The notes beneath the pieces were generated by a model. It saw nothing but the letters and a program-made list of their open reading frames with translations, did no database searches and was not told the origin of the DNA. From contig NZ_BOOB01000052.1 in assembly GCF_016863015.1 (NCBI RefSeq), forward strand, positions 41,502-105,501: a stretch of DNA of 64,000 bases, in the 5' to 3' direction. The first letter of the stretch is position 1. The number at the start of each line of letters is the position of its first letter. The position numbers were made by a program, and so were the translations under genes. Source of the stretch: Microbispora amethystogenes (GTDB lineage: Bacteria > Actinomycetota > Actinomycetes > Streptosporangiales > Streptosporangiaceae). Positions 40,553-48,973 of this stretch are shown here, in pieces.

Positions 40553-41269
40553 GTGTATCCGCAGGAGAGAGCGCCGGTCATGCGGGTTCCCTTCCGGATC
40601 GCGGGCCTGTGGATACGCGTCGTACTGCTTGTCATCCTGCTCTGGGGCGCTTTTCTGACCGTTCTGAGCACTTTCCCGCGCGAGAGCACGGCCGCCGAGT
40701 TCGAGGCGGCGCTGCGTGCGGATCAGGTCACCTCCGTGATCGTTTTCAACGGCGGTCCGCTGCGGTTACGGTGGTCGGCCGGCCCTCTGATGTGGTACGA
40801 GGTCGATCGGGGCACGGACGCCGCCCGCGTCCGCCGTGATCTCGCGCGCGAAACCGAGACCGGCGACCAGCGTGTGTCAGTCGTCTGGCGCTGGGCCGGC
40901 GACCAAAACAACTCGCGCTCACCATGGGCCTTCCAGGTGCCATTCCCCGGCGCGCCCTGGATCGTCGGCGCAGCGTGGCTCGTCACTCTCCTCACCATGC
41001 TCGGCGCGGGTCAGCCGCGCTGGGGCAACAGATGGGCCTGGTTCTGGCTCTTCTGGGTGGGCGGGGTGGGCGCGATCCTGTTCCTCCTGCTGGAGCCGCG
41101 GTCCCTCTGGTACGGCCTGGAGCCGCAGAACCCGATTCCCCGCCCGCTGCGCGGGGGCCAGGGCTGTGTGCTGTCCATCTGCCTCAACCTCGTGGGTGCC
41201 GGTCTCGCCGCCGTCGGCATCTCCAGAGCGGTCCACGCCCTGGCCGATCTTCTGGCCACCGTCCCCTGA
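40553..41269 (+). CDS. hypothetical membrane protein
   Basis: A 238-residue protein I do not recognise. One N-terminal helix (VVLLVILLWGAFLTVLSTF, about 23-41), an extracytoplasmic region of about 100 residues with VTSVIVFNGGPLRLRWSAGP and conserved-looking aromatic positions, then three helices (WIVGAAWLVTLLTML, WAWFWLFWVGGVGAILFLLL, CLNLVGAGLAAVGISRAVH). The layout resembles actinobacterial hypothetical proteins with one soluble loop. GTG 40553 has GGAGG very near; the ATG at 40580 with GGAGAG is equally plausible. Monocistronic. Confidence 0.72.
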   Translation: MYPQERAPVMRVPFRIAGLWIRVVLLVILLWGAFLTVLSTFPRESTAAEFEAALRADQVTSVIVFNGGPLRLRWSAGPLMWYEVDRGTDAARVRRDLARETETGDQRVSVVWRWAGDQNNSRSPWAFQVPFPGAPWIVGAAWLVTLLTMLGAGQPRWGNRWAWFWLFWVGGVGAILFLLLEPRSLWYGLEPQNPIPRPLRGGQGCVLSICLNLVGAGLAAVGISRAVHALADLLATVP

Positions 41270-41443
41270 GCCTGAGTTCGCAGTCCCATCCCCATTTGTG
41301 CATAAGGGGCAAGGGGGTGAATTCCGCATAAGTGGCGAATAGGAAATTTGCGCTGTAGCCCCAACTATTCTCGGCGCTGGGGTGTTCACGGCGCGTTGCC
41401 ATGGGAGAATTAATACAGGCTTTCGAATTGATGGGGAGGTGTG

Positions 41444-43951
41444 ATGGATCTGTTCAACTATGACCCTGCACACCCTCATCGTTCGAACGATGACGGCGAT
41501 GGCGACTGGTGGGAGCGGCTTATCTCCCGCTCGCCCCTTTGGTCTCCCGAGGGTTCGCTTGCCCGTGAATACGTGCCGATCGTCGATCCCGACGCGCGAG
41601 AGGACGCGATTCGATTCGGCACCCCGGCGCATTTCACTTTCGTTCGGGCATTCACGTCTCGTGCCGGTACCGCTGCCGTTGATGACCCCGTCAGCGACGG
41701 AATCACGAGCGACCCTTCCTCTGATGGGGCTCTTGGCGATGCCGATGTTCCCGACCTCGGAGCCGGTTCTCCCGCCGCCGCCCATCACACCGGGGATGCA
41801 TTCAGCGATGCTTGTGGTGGTGCTTCCGGCGCGGGGTCGTCGTCATGGGTGGCGGTGGCTGCGGTTGTCGAGGCGGCGCGGGCGGTGGCGCTGGCACCGG
41901 TGCCGGAGGACTCGGGTGTCTGCCTGGCTGAGGCCGAGGAGTTGTTGTCGGCCCGTGACCGCATCACCAGCGCGTTGGCCGCCCGGGTCGGCCGCGTCCA
42001 CCGGGCCGGGGAGGCGAAGAGCCATGGGCATGCCTCCACCAAGTTGTGGCTGCGTTCCGCCGGGGGGATGACCCCTGCGGGAGCCGGCCGGTTGCTGACG
42101 ATGAGCGTGGAGCTGGTCCGCCTGCAGGACGTGCGCCGCCTGTTCGCGGAGGGCAGCTTGCCCGAGGGCATTGTGGAGGCGATCTGCACCGCCACCGCCG
42201 GGCTGACCGACGACCAGGCCACCACCGCCGAGGGGATCTTGCTGGAGCTGGCTAAATCGGCGGGCGCGGCGGAGGTGGCCAAGGCGGGGCGATACCTGCG
42301 CGCGGTGCTCGACCCTGACGGGCATGAGAAGGATGAGCAGGCGGACTTCGACCGCCGGTTCTTCCGGGTGCGTCGGCGCAGGAACGGCGGTGTGGAGGGG
42401 GAGTTCTACCTGCCGGTGGAGGCCGCCGCGCGGTTGCAGCACTGGCTCGACGTCTACGCCAAGCCGAAGGCCGAGGGCGATGACCGGACGCTGAGTGTGC
42501 GGAACGCCGACGCGCTGATCGCGCTCCTGGAGAGCAAGATCGCCACCGAGCTCCTGGTGCTGGTCAACGCCGAATCCCTCCCCGATGACCCGCCAGACAC
42601 TGCCCCCACAGACACCGCCCCTACAGACACCGCCCCTACAGACACCGCCCCCACAGTCGACCACGCCCACTCCACCAACCCCGCGCACACCAACCCCGCG
42701 CACGCCAATCCCGCGCACGCCGATCCTGCGCATGCCGATCCTGCGCATGCCGATCCTGCGCATGCCGATCCTGCGCATGCCGATCCTGCGCATGCCGCCG
42801 ACCGTGGTGCGGTCGGTGACGCCTGGCAGGGTCGCGCCGACGAGGCAGACATGCGGAGATGGCAAGGGTGGGATTCGCGGCGCACATGTGCGCCGCAGGC
42901 GAATGCCCCTGATCCCTCGTCCGAGTGTGACGACGCCCCTGGCCCCCACAGCGAGGACAGCCCCAGCGGGGACTGTCCCGGAGACCGCCGTGCCTACGGC
43001 CGCCCCGGCGGGGACCGACCGGGGGAGTACCGTCCTCCCGGCCGCGCTGGCCGGAACCGCTCTGGCGGCGGCTGTCCTGCTCGTGACGGTGAGACAGGGG
43101 ACTACCCGCATGCCTCCGCGTCGGCTGAGACGCAGGGCGGGATGGCTGGTGCGGGACTCGATACCCCGTGGGGCACGGGCTCGGACGCTCCGCCGGGTGC
43201 CGAGCACGGCGGCAGCGCCTGGCCGGGGTTGGGAGCCGACGTTCCGCCGGGTGCGGAACACGGCGGCGACGCTTGGCCTGGCGGTGAAGCCTGGGCGGGG
43301 GTGGGAGCCGACGTTTCGCCAGGTGCGGAACAGGGCGGCGGTGCCTGGCCGGGAGATGAGCCCTGGCCGGGAGGTGACGCGTGGCCGGGAGGTGACGCCT
43401 GGCTGGGAGGTGGCGGCTGGGCGGGGGTGGAAGCCGACACTTCGCCGGGTGCGGAACACGGCGGTCCGCCGTGGGCGGTAGGCAGCGCCGGTGCTCGGTC
43501 GGGGGTGGGGGTGAATGGTCCGCCGGGGGTGTGGTTGCGGGGGTTGCCGGGGCTGATCCTGGCGACCGGGCATCTGCTGCCCGTCTCCAGCGTGCACCGG
43601 CTGGCTCGCACCAGCACTCTGGTGAGGATCGTCATGAACGCCGCAGGGCAGGTGCTGGACATGGGCCGTAAGGTCCGCCTGGCCACCCCGGCCCAGCGCC
43701 GGGCCGTCTTCGCCCGGTATGCCACCTGCTGGGTGGACGGCTGCCCGCTGCCCGCCACCTTGTGCCAGATCGACCACGCCGACAACTGGTGCAGCGGAGG
43801 GCTGACCGACCTCAAGCTGCTCGGGCCGGCATGCCAGTTCCACAACCGCGACCGCTACCGCCACCCGAGTCGCTACACCCGCCGCAAGGTGGGCGACGAC
43901 CGCTGGGCCTTCACCTACCGCAATCCCAACAGCACCCGGCTGCGGGTGTAG
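41444..43951 (+). CDS. DUF222/HNH endonuclease-domain protein (13E12 type) with long repeat insertion
   Basis: An 835-residue protein, about twice the usual 400-500. DUF222 spans roughly 135-330 (AEAEELLSARDRITSALAARVGRVHRAGE, VELVRLQDVRRLFAEGSLPEG). The C-terminal HNH nuclease reads RYATCWVDGCPLPATLCQIDH, ADNWCSGGLTDLKLLGPACQFHNR: two Cys pairs for zinc and the catalytic His. Between them, residues about 385-700 are low complexity: TDTAP units, N/DPAHA units and glycine/tryptophan-rich PGAEHGG/WPGG units. Early codons have more A/T in third position than neighbours, a sign of foreign origin. Such proteins are multi-copy in actinobacteria and suspected to be mobile-element related; activity is unproven. 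Confidence 0.88.
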   Translation: MDLFNYDPAHPHRSNDDGDGDWWERLISRSPLWSPEGSLAREYVPIVDPDAREDAIRFGTPAHFTFVRAFTSRAGTAAVDDPVSDGITSDPSSDGALGDADVPDLGAGSPAAAHHTGDAFSDACGGASGAGSSSWVAVAAVVEAARAVALAPVPEDSGVCLAEAEELLSARDRITSALAARVGRVHRAGEAKSHGHASTKLWLRSAGGMTPAGAGRLLTMSVELVRLQDVRRLFAEGSLPEGIVEAICTATAGLTDDQATTAEGILLELAKSAGAAEVAKAGRYLRAVLDPDGHEKDEQADFDRRFFRVRRRRNGGVEGEFYLPVEAAARLQHWLDVYAKPKAEGDDRTLSVRNADALIALLESKIATELLVLVNAESLPDDPPDTAPTDTAPTDTAPTDTAPTVDHAHSTNPAHTNPAHANPAHADPAHADPAHADPAHADPAHADPAHAADRGAVGDAWQGRADEADMRRWQGWDSRRTCAPQANAPDPSSECDDAPGPHSEDSPSGDCPGDRRAYGRPGGDRPGEYRPPGRAGRNRSGGGCPARDGETGDYPHASASAETQGGMAGAGLDTPWGTGSDAPPGAEHGGSAWPGLGADVPPGAEHGGDAWPGGEAWAGVGADVSPGAEQGGGAWPGDEPWPGGDAWPGGDAWLGGGGWAGVEADTSPGAEHGGPPWAVGSAGARSGVGVNGPPGVWLRGLPGLILATGHLLPVSSVHRLARTSTLVRIVMNAAGQVLDMGRKVRLATPAQRRAVFARYATCWVDGCPLPATLCQIDHADNWCSGGLTDLKLLGPACQFHNRDRYRHPSRYTRRKVGDDRWAFTYRNPNSTRLRV
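42594..42786 (+). repeat. two tandem arrays in the HNH gene
   Basis: First an array of about four 15-base units (ACAGACACCGCCCCT type, coding TDTAP), then about nine 15-base units with the core GATCCTGCGCATGCC or its variant AACCCCGCGCACACC (coding D/N-P-A-H-A/T). Five adjacent units of the second array are identical at the DNA level, so that part expanded recently. A more diverged, longer-period repeat follows at about 43190-43470 (PGAEHGG units). Confidence 0.93.
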
Positions 43952-44095
43952 GGGCGGGGCGTGAGGAGCGGACGCCGCGCAGATGCCGAACGTGGGGTGA
44001 AGACCCCGGCGACGCCCTGCCGGCTCAGCGTGGCGTGTGGGGAGATGCGGCGGGGCTCTCTCCTGGGATCTGTGCTGCGATCTGTGGCGGTCGAT

Positions 44096-47000
44096 TCAGG
44101 GGGCCTCGACCGTGGCCTCGGCTGTGGCCTCGACCGTGAAGGTGGTGGTGAGCACCTGGCCGGTCGCGTCGCGGAACTGTCCCCACAGGCGGTAGAGGCC
44201 GGGGCGGGGGAACTCGGCGTGCAGGCCGAGTTCGGGCCCGAAGGTCTGCCCCGGCAGGGCGAAGACCGGGCGGCCCTTGTCGTCCTCGGCCTCGGCGTGC
44301 TCGTGGGCGAAGCCGCTGCCGTCGAGCGGCATGACCACGATGTGCCCGGCGGCGGCCAGGTAGGGGCGCAGGCCGGAGACGGGCCTGCCGGTGGCGGCGT
44401 CGGCGAAGCGGAACGTGAAGTCGCTTCTGCCGCCTACCTCGGCGTCGCCGGTCAGGGTGACCCGCAGGCCGCCGACGACCTGCTCGCGAGGCGACGGCGA
44501 TGGCGACGGCGACGGCGACGGGGAGGTGGTCCGTACGGCCGGGGCGGTCTCCGGGTCGCCGATCGTGAGCTCATGGTGGTTGAGGACGTCGGCCATCTCG
44601 CCCTGCCGCCGGAACTCGGCGTTGACGAGGTAGCGTCCGGCGGTCGGGAAGGTCAGCCGGACGGAGAACTCGCCGGCCCGGCCGGTGGGCTCGGGGTGGA
44701 CGTGGGCGAAGGTGCCCAGGTCGGCCCGGGTGACGACGAAGTGGATCCACGCCTCGTGGCTGCGTACGACGTCCTCGACGGGGCGGCCGGTGGCGGGGTC
44801 CGTGACGCGGATGCGCACGGTGGTGGGGACGCCGGGCACGACGTCACGGGGGACCTGGACGTCCATCCGGACGCCGGCCTCCTCCGCGGGCACGGGTTCG
44901 GTCTCGGCCGTCATCATCACGCTCATGGTCGGGCGCATCGGCATGCCGGTTTCCTGCACCCAGGCGAGCACGCCGTTCATCCCGCGCTGCGCCGCCTCCG
45001 TACGGCTGAGGGCGGTGAAGCCGGCACCCACGGCGACGGCGAGTGCGGCGATGCCCAGGAGGTAGCTCCAGTCGGCGAGCCGGGAACCCCACGACCGGGA
45101 CGTGCCGGGCCGGAAGCGGCGCAGGCGCAGGGCGTTGGTGACCACGCTGACCGAGCTCATGGCCATCGCGGCGGCGGCGAGGGAGGGGTCGAGGAGCACG
45201 CCGTTGAAGGGATACAGCACTCCGGCGGCGACCGGGATCAGCAGCACGTTGTAGGCGAACGCCCAGGTCAGCCCTTGCTTGATGGTGGACACGGTGCGGC
45301 GCGACAGGTCGATGGCCGAGACGATCCCGCGCAGGTCGCCGCCGACGAGGGTGATGTCGGAGGCGGCGATGGCGACGTCGGTGCCGGTGCCGATGGCGAT
45401 GCCGAGGTCGGCCGTGGCGAGCGCCGGGGCGTCGTTGATCCCGTCGCCGACCATCGCGACGACCGCGCCGCTCTCGCGCAGGGCGGCCACGCGGGCGGCC
45501 TTGTCCTCGGGCCGTACGTCGGCGATGACGTGGTCGATCCCGACCTGCCGGGCGACGACGTCGGCGGTCACCTGGTTGTCGCCGGTCAGCATCCACACGT
45601 CCAGTCCGAGCGCGCGCAGCCGTTCGACGGCCTCACGGGACTCGGGCCGGATCGTGTCGGCCACCCCGATCACCCCGGCGAGGCGGCCGTCGAGCGCGAC
45701 GTACACGGGAGTGGCGCCTTCCGCGGCGATCACTGCGGCGACCACTGCAGCCGTCTGGGCGGCGACCGGCTCCGGTTCGGTGGTCGGCACGCCGTGACGC
45801 CGCATGAGCGCGATGTTGCCCGCGAGCACCTTACGGCCGCCGACGCAGGCCTCCACGCCGTGGCCGGGTAAGGCCTCGAAACGCTCCACCTGCGGCAGGC
45901 TGAGCCCGGCCTCCCGGGCCCGGGTGACGATCGCCTCGCCGAGGGGATGCTCGGACCCCGTCTCCGCCGCGGCGACGTACGCCAGAAGTTCGTCGGCGTC
46001 GAATCCGGGCGCGGGGGTCAGATGGGTCACGCCCGGACGGCCCCGGGTGAGCGTGCCGGTCTTGTCGAGTACGACGGTGGTGAGGCGGCGGGCCTGTTCG
46101 AGCGCGTTGCCGCCGGAGATCAGGATGCCCAGCTCGGCGGCCTTGCCGGTGCCCACCATGATCGCGGTGGGGGTGGCCAGGCCGAGTGCGCACGGGCAGG
46201 CGATGATGAGCACGGCGATGGCGGTGCCGATGCCGAACGCGAGCCGTCCCTGGTCGGGGCCGAAGAGCGCCCAGACGCCGAAGGTGAGCACGGCGACGCC
46301 GATCACGGCCGGCACGAACCAGCCGGACACGGTGTCGGCAAGACGCTGCAGGGGCGCCTTGGACCCCTGCGCCTCCTCCACCAGCCGGACGATCTGGGCC
46401 AGCGTCGTGTCCTGCCCCACGGCGGTGGCCCGCATCACCACCGACCCGGTGCGGTTGACGGTGGACCCGATCAGCGGGTCGCCCTCGCCCCTGCGCACCG
46501 GCATGCTCTCGCCAGTGATCATGCTCTCGTCCACGGTGGTGGAGCCGGCGGTCACCACGCCGTCGACGGCGATCTTCTCGCCGGGACGCACCCGGATCAG
46601 GTCGCCGACGGCGACCTCCTCGACCGGCACCTCGACCTCGGCGTCTCCGCGCAGGACGCGCGCCGTCTTCGGCCGCAGACCGAGCAGCTCCCGGATGGCG
46701 GAGGTGGTCCGCTTCTTGGCCCGCGCCTCCATCCACCGGCCCATGAGAACGAGTGCGATGACGACGACGGAGATCTCGAAGTACACGTGCAGGGGTAGCC
46801 CGGCCCGCTCCGCCGCGGCCGGCCAGAGGGTGACGAACGCGCTGTAGCCGTACGCCACGGTCGTGCCCATGGCGACGAGCGTGTGCATGTTGACCGCGCC
46901 GTGCCGGCCCGCCGCCCAGGCGGCGCGGTAGAAGGGGCGGCCCGCCCAGAACTGCACGATCGTCGCGACGACCAGCAGCAGCGGCATCAGCCAGTCCATC

Positions 47001-47401
47001 GCGTCGATGGGCAGCGGCACGTACATCAGCACCATCATCGACAGCCCGGCGGCGAGGGTGACCTGCCAGGTGCGCTTCAGCCGGGTGACCTCCCGGTCCG
47101 CGTCCTGTTCGTCCTCCGGTTCCGGCTGCGGTCCGTCCGGCTGCGGCCCGCCCGCCTCCGGGTTCTCGCGTACGGGGGCGGCCGTGTATCCGGCCCGGCC
47201 CACCGACTCCGCGAGCATCTCGACCGTGACGCGCGCCGGGTCGAAGGCGACCGTGGCGACCTCGGTGGCGAGGTTCACCTCGGCCGTCGTCACGCCGTCG
47301 ACGCGAGTGAGGGCCTTTTCCACCCTGCGTACGCAGGACGCGCATGTCATCCCGCCGATCTCCAGCGCGCGGGAGACCGTGACGCTCGTCGCGGTCGTCA
47401 T
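44096..47401 (-). CDS. copA: copper-exporting P1B-type ATPase with extracytoplasmic C-terminal extension
   Basis: A 1101-residue heavy-metal ATPase. Residues 10-80 are an HMA domain ([13 protein letters not shown]); the core has the Cu(I) site [13 protein letters not shown], phosphorylation DKTGTLTRG, the SEHPLGEAI motif, and [16 protein letters not shown]. Up to about residue 765 it is an ordinary CopA. A ninth helix at about 779-797 ([18 protein letters not shown]) follows, and then about 300 residues with two related beta domains rich in histidine ([10 protein letters not shown] near 884, [22 protein letters not shown] and [11 protein letters not shown] near 1035), linked by a Ser-Pro repeat. 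The extra helix would place them outside the membrane, on the side where copper leaves. GGAGG precedes the ATG. Confidence 0.94.
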   Translation of the reverse strand: MTTATSVTVSRALEIGGMTCASCVRRVEKALTRVDGVTTAEVNLATEVATVAFDPARVTVEMLAESVGRAGYTAAPVRENPEAGGPQPDGPQPEPEDEQDADREVTRLKRTWQVTLAAGLSMMVLMYVPLPIDAMDWLMPLLLVVATIVQFWAGRPFYRAAWAAGRHGAVNMHTLVAMGTTVAYGYSAFVTLWPAAAERAGLPLHVYFEISVVVIALVLMGRWMEARAKKRTTSAIRELLGLRPKTARVLRGDAEVEVPVEEVAVGDLIRVRPGEKIAVDGVVTAGSTTVDESMITGESMPVRRGEGDPLIGSTVNRTGSVVMRATAVGQDTTLAQIVRLVEEAQGSKAPLQRLADTVSGWFVPAVIGVAVLTFGVWALFGPDQGRLAFGIGTAIAVLIIACPCALGLATPTAIMVGTGKAAELGILISGGNALEQARRLTTVVLDKTGTLTRGRPGVTHLTPAPGFDADELLAYVAAAETGSEHPLGEAIVTRAREAGLSLPQVERFEALPGHGVEACVGGRKVLAGNIALMRRHGVPTTEPEPVAAQTAAVVAAVIAAEGATPVYVALDGRLAGVIGVADTIRPESREAVERLRALGLDVWMLTGDNQVTADVVARQVGIDHVIADVRPEDKAARVAALRESGAVVAMVGDGINDAPALATADLGIAIGTGTDVAIAASDITLVGGDLRGIVSAIDLSRRTVSTIKQGLTWAFAYNVLLIPVAAGVLYPFNGVLLDPSLAAAAMAMSSVSVVTNALRLRRFRPGTSRSWGSRLADWSYLLGIAALAVAVGAGFTALSRTEAAQRGMNGVLAWVQETGMPMRPTMSVMMTAETEPVPAEEAGVRMDVQVPRDVVPGVPTTVRIRVTDPATGRPVEDVVRSHEAWIHFVVTRADLGTFAHVHPEPTGRAGEFSVRLTFPTAGRYLVNAEFRRQGEMADVLNHHELTIGDPETAPAVRTTSPSPSPSPSPSPREQVVGGLRVTLTGDAEVGGRSDFTFRFADAATGRPVSGLRPYLAAAGHIVVMPLDGSGFAHEHAEAEDDKGRPVFALPGQTFGPELGLHAEFPRPGLYRLWGQFRDATGQVLTTTFTVEATAEATVEAP

Positions 47402-47434
47402 CGCTCCCCACCTCCCATTAGTGAGTCCGAGTGA

Positions 47435-47465
47435 GTCCGAGTTAGTTCAGGTGAACGACTCGGAC
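47435..47465. promoter_or_regulatory. compound dyad in the copA/copZ divergent promoter region
   Basis: GTCCGAGT (47435-47442) and ACTCGGAC (47458-47465) form a perfect outer inverted repeat; inside it GTTCA (47445-47449) and TGAAC (47452-47456) form an inner one, almost the whole stretch being symmetric. A direct copy of GAGTCCGAGT precedes it. It lies 34-64 bases upstream of the copA ATG, the right place for a metal-responsive operator. No CsoR or CueR gene is in the window, so the binder is unknown. Confidence 0.65.
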
Positions 47466-47617
47466 GCTTTCGCGCGGCGCTTTCCCGCCGCTGTCCGCGG
47501 GCGGCAGCGGGAGACAGCGGCGGGGGACAGAGGGGGACAGGGGACGGACAGCGGCGTACGGGAGGGTGCGAAGCGTCCGGGCCGCACTCGGCGGCTCGGA
47601 ACCCGAAGGAGCGAACG

Positions 47618-47818
47618 ATGAACCAGCTTGTGTTGTCCGTCCCCACCATCAGCTGCGGTCACTGCGTGAAGGCGATCGCGGAGTCCGTCGGCGAGGTGCC
47701 GGGCGTCGGCTCGGTGGCCGTCGACTTCACCGCCAAGACCGTGCTGGTGACGGGCGCCGCCGATCCGGCCGCCGTCCGCGAGGCCATCGCCGACGCCGGG
47801 TATGAGGTGGCACGATGA
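47618..47818 (+). CDS. copZ: CopZ-like copper chaperone
   Basis: A 66-residue HMA-domain protein: MNQLVLSVPTISCGHCVKAI, with the metal site Cys-Gly-His-Cys (SCGHC) in place of the usual M-x-C-x-x-C, as in many actinobacterial CopZ proteins. VPGVGSVAVDFTAKTVLVTG and VREAIADAGYEVA complete the ferredoxin-like fold. It ferries Cu(I) to CopA, which is divergently encoded across a 216-base promoter region. AAGGAG lies upstream. Its stop overlaps the start of the flavoprotein gene. Confidence 0.92.
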   Translation: MNQLVLSVPTISCGHCVKAIAESVGEVPGVGSVAVDFTAKTVLVTGAADPAAVREAIADAGYEVAR

Positions 47819-48930
47819 GCTCCCGCCCTGACTACGACACGCTGATCGTCGGCGGCGGGCAGGCCGGGCTGGCGCTGGGCTACCACCTGCGCCGGGCCGG
47901 CCTGCGGTTCGCCATCCTCGACGCGAACAAGCGGGTGGGCGACGCATGGCGGCACCGATGGGACTCGCTCACGTTGTTCACCCCGCGCCGGTACGACGCG
48001 CTGCCGGGTCTGCCGTTCCCGGGTGACCCGGACGGCCATCCCGGCAAGGACGAGGTCGCCGCCTACCTGGAGGAGTACGTGCGGCGCTTCGCCCTCCCGG
48101 TCCGTCTGGAACACCAGGTCACCGCCGTACGGCCGTACGGGGAAAGACACGGGGAAAGCCACAGGGAAAGAGACGGGGACGGGTTCCGGGTCGAGACCAC
48201 GGCGGGGTCTTGCACGGCGGCCCGGGTGGTGGTCGCGGCGGGCGCGTTCCACACGCCGCGGACGCCGGACTTCGCCTCCGGCCTCGCCCCGGAGGTGGTC
48301 CAGGTGCACAGCAGCGCCTACCGCCGCCCGGAGCAGCTTCCCATGGGGGAGGTCCTGGTCGTTGGGGCGGGCAACACCGGCGTGCAGATCGCCGAGGAGC
48401 TGGCCGGCAGTGGGCGGCGGGTCCGGCTGTCCGCGCCGTCGCTGGGCCTGGCGTTGCCCCAGCGGATGCTCGGCCGGGACCTGTTCTGGTGGTTCTCCCG
48501 GCTCGGGTTCATGGACGTCCGCGCCGGCAGCCGGCTCGGGCGGCGCCTCAGAGGCCGGCCGGACATGATCATCGGTATGGACGTGAAGCGGCTGATGCGG
48601 CGGGTGGAACGGGTGGAGCGCGTCGTGGGGGCCGAAGGGCCGGAGGTGCTCCTCGCGGGCGGGAGGCGCCTTCGTCCCGGCGCGGTCGTGTGGGCGACCG
48701 GATTCCGCCCGCACTACCCCTGGCTGCACGTGCCGGTGCTGGACGAGCGCGGCGCCCCGATGCACCAGGAGGGCGTCACCGAATGGCCCGGGCTGTACTT
48801 CCTCGGGCTGCCCTGGCAGAGCGCCCGCGGCTCGTCCGTCCTCGGCTGGATCGGCCGCGACGCGGCCGCACTGGCCGGCCGCCTGACCACGTCGGCCAGT
48901 CAACCCGGCAAATCACTCATCGCCCCGTAA
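47815..48930 (+). CDS. flavin-dependent oxidoreductase (CzcO/FMO-like)
   Basis: A 371-residue two-dinucleotide-binding flavoprotein. FAD motif DTLIVGGGQAGLALGYHL, then RVGDAWRHRWDSLTLFTPRRYDALPG, an ATG-like VVVAAGAFHTP, NADPH motif VLVVGAGNTGVQIAEEL, and VVWATGFRPHYPWL. It belongs to the CzcO/YwnB-like monooxygenase-reductase group often found next to metal-resistance genes. Substrate unknown; translational coupling (ATGA) to the copper chaperone argues for a redox role in copper or organic stress. Residues about 108-118 (ERHGESHRERDGDG) come from a 12-base tandem duplication. Confidence 0.88.
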   Translation: MSSRPDYDTLIVGGGQAGLALGYHLRRAGLRFAILDANKRVGDAWRHRWDSLTLFTPRRYDALPGLPFPGDPDGHPGKDEVAAYLEEYVRRFALPVRLEHQVTAVRPYGERHGESHRERDGDGFRVETTAGSCTAARVVVAAGAFHTPRTPDFASGLAPEVVQVHSSAYRRPEQLPMGEVLVVGAGNTGVQIAEELAGSGRRVRLSAPSLGLALPQRMLGRDLFWWFSRLGFMDVRAGSRLGRRLRGRPDMIIGMDVKRLMRRVERVERVVGAEGPEVLLAGGRRLRPGAVVWATGFRPHYPWLHVPVLDERGAPMHQEGVTEWPGLYFLGLPWQSARGSSVLGWIGRDAAALAGRLTTSASQPGKSLIAP

Positions 48931-48973
48931 TATTGGGCAATCTCCGCCGTACGGGGGATGCAAGAGGAGTGAC

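Noticed and set aside
42594..42786. The regular 15-base array as a CRISPR
   Set aside because: Units are directly adjacent with no spacers, in frame within a coding region, and code for simple peptides.
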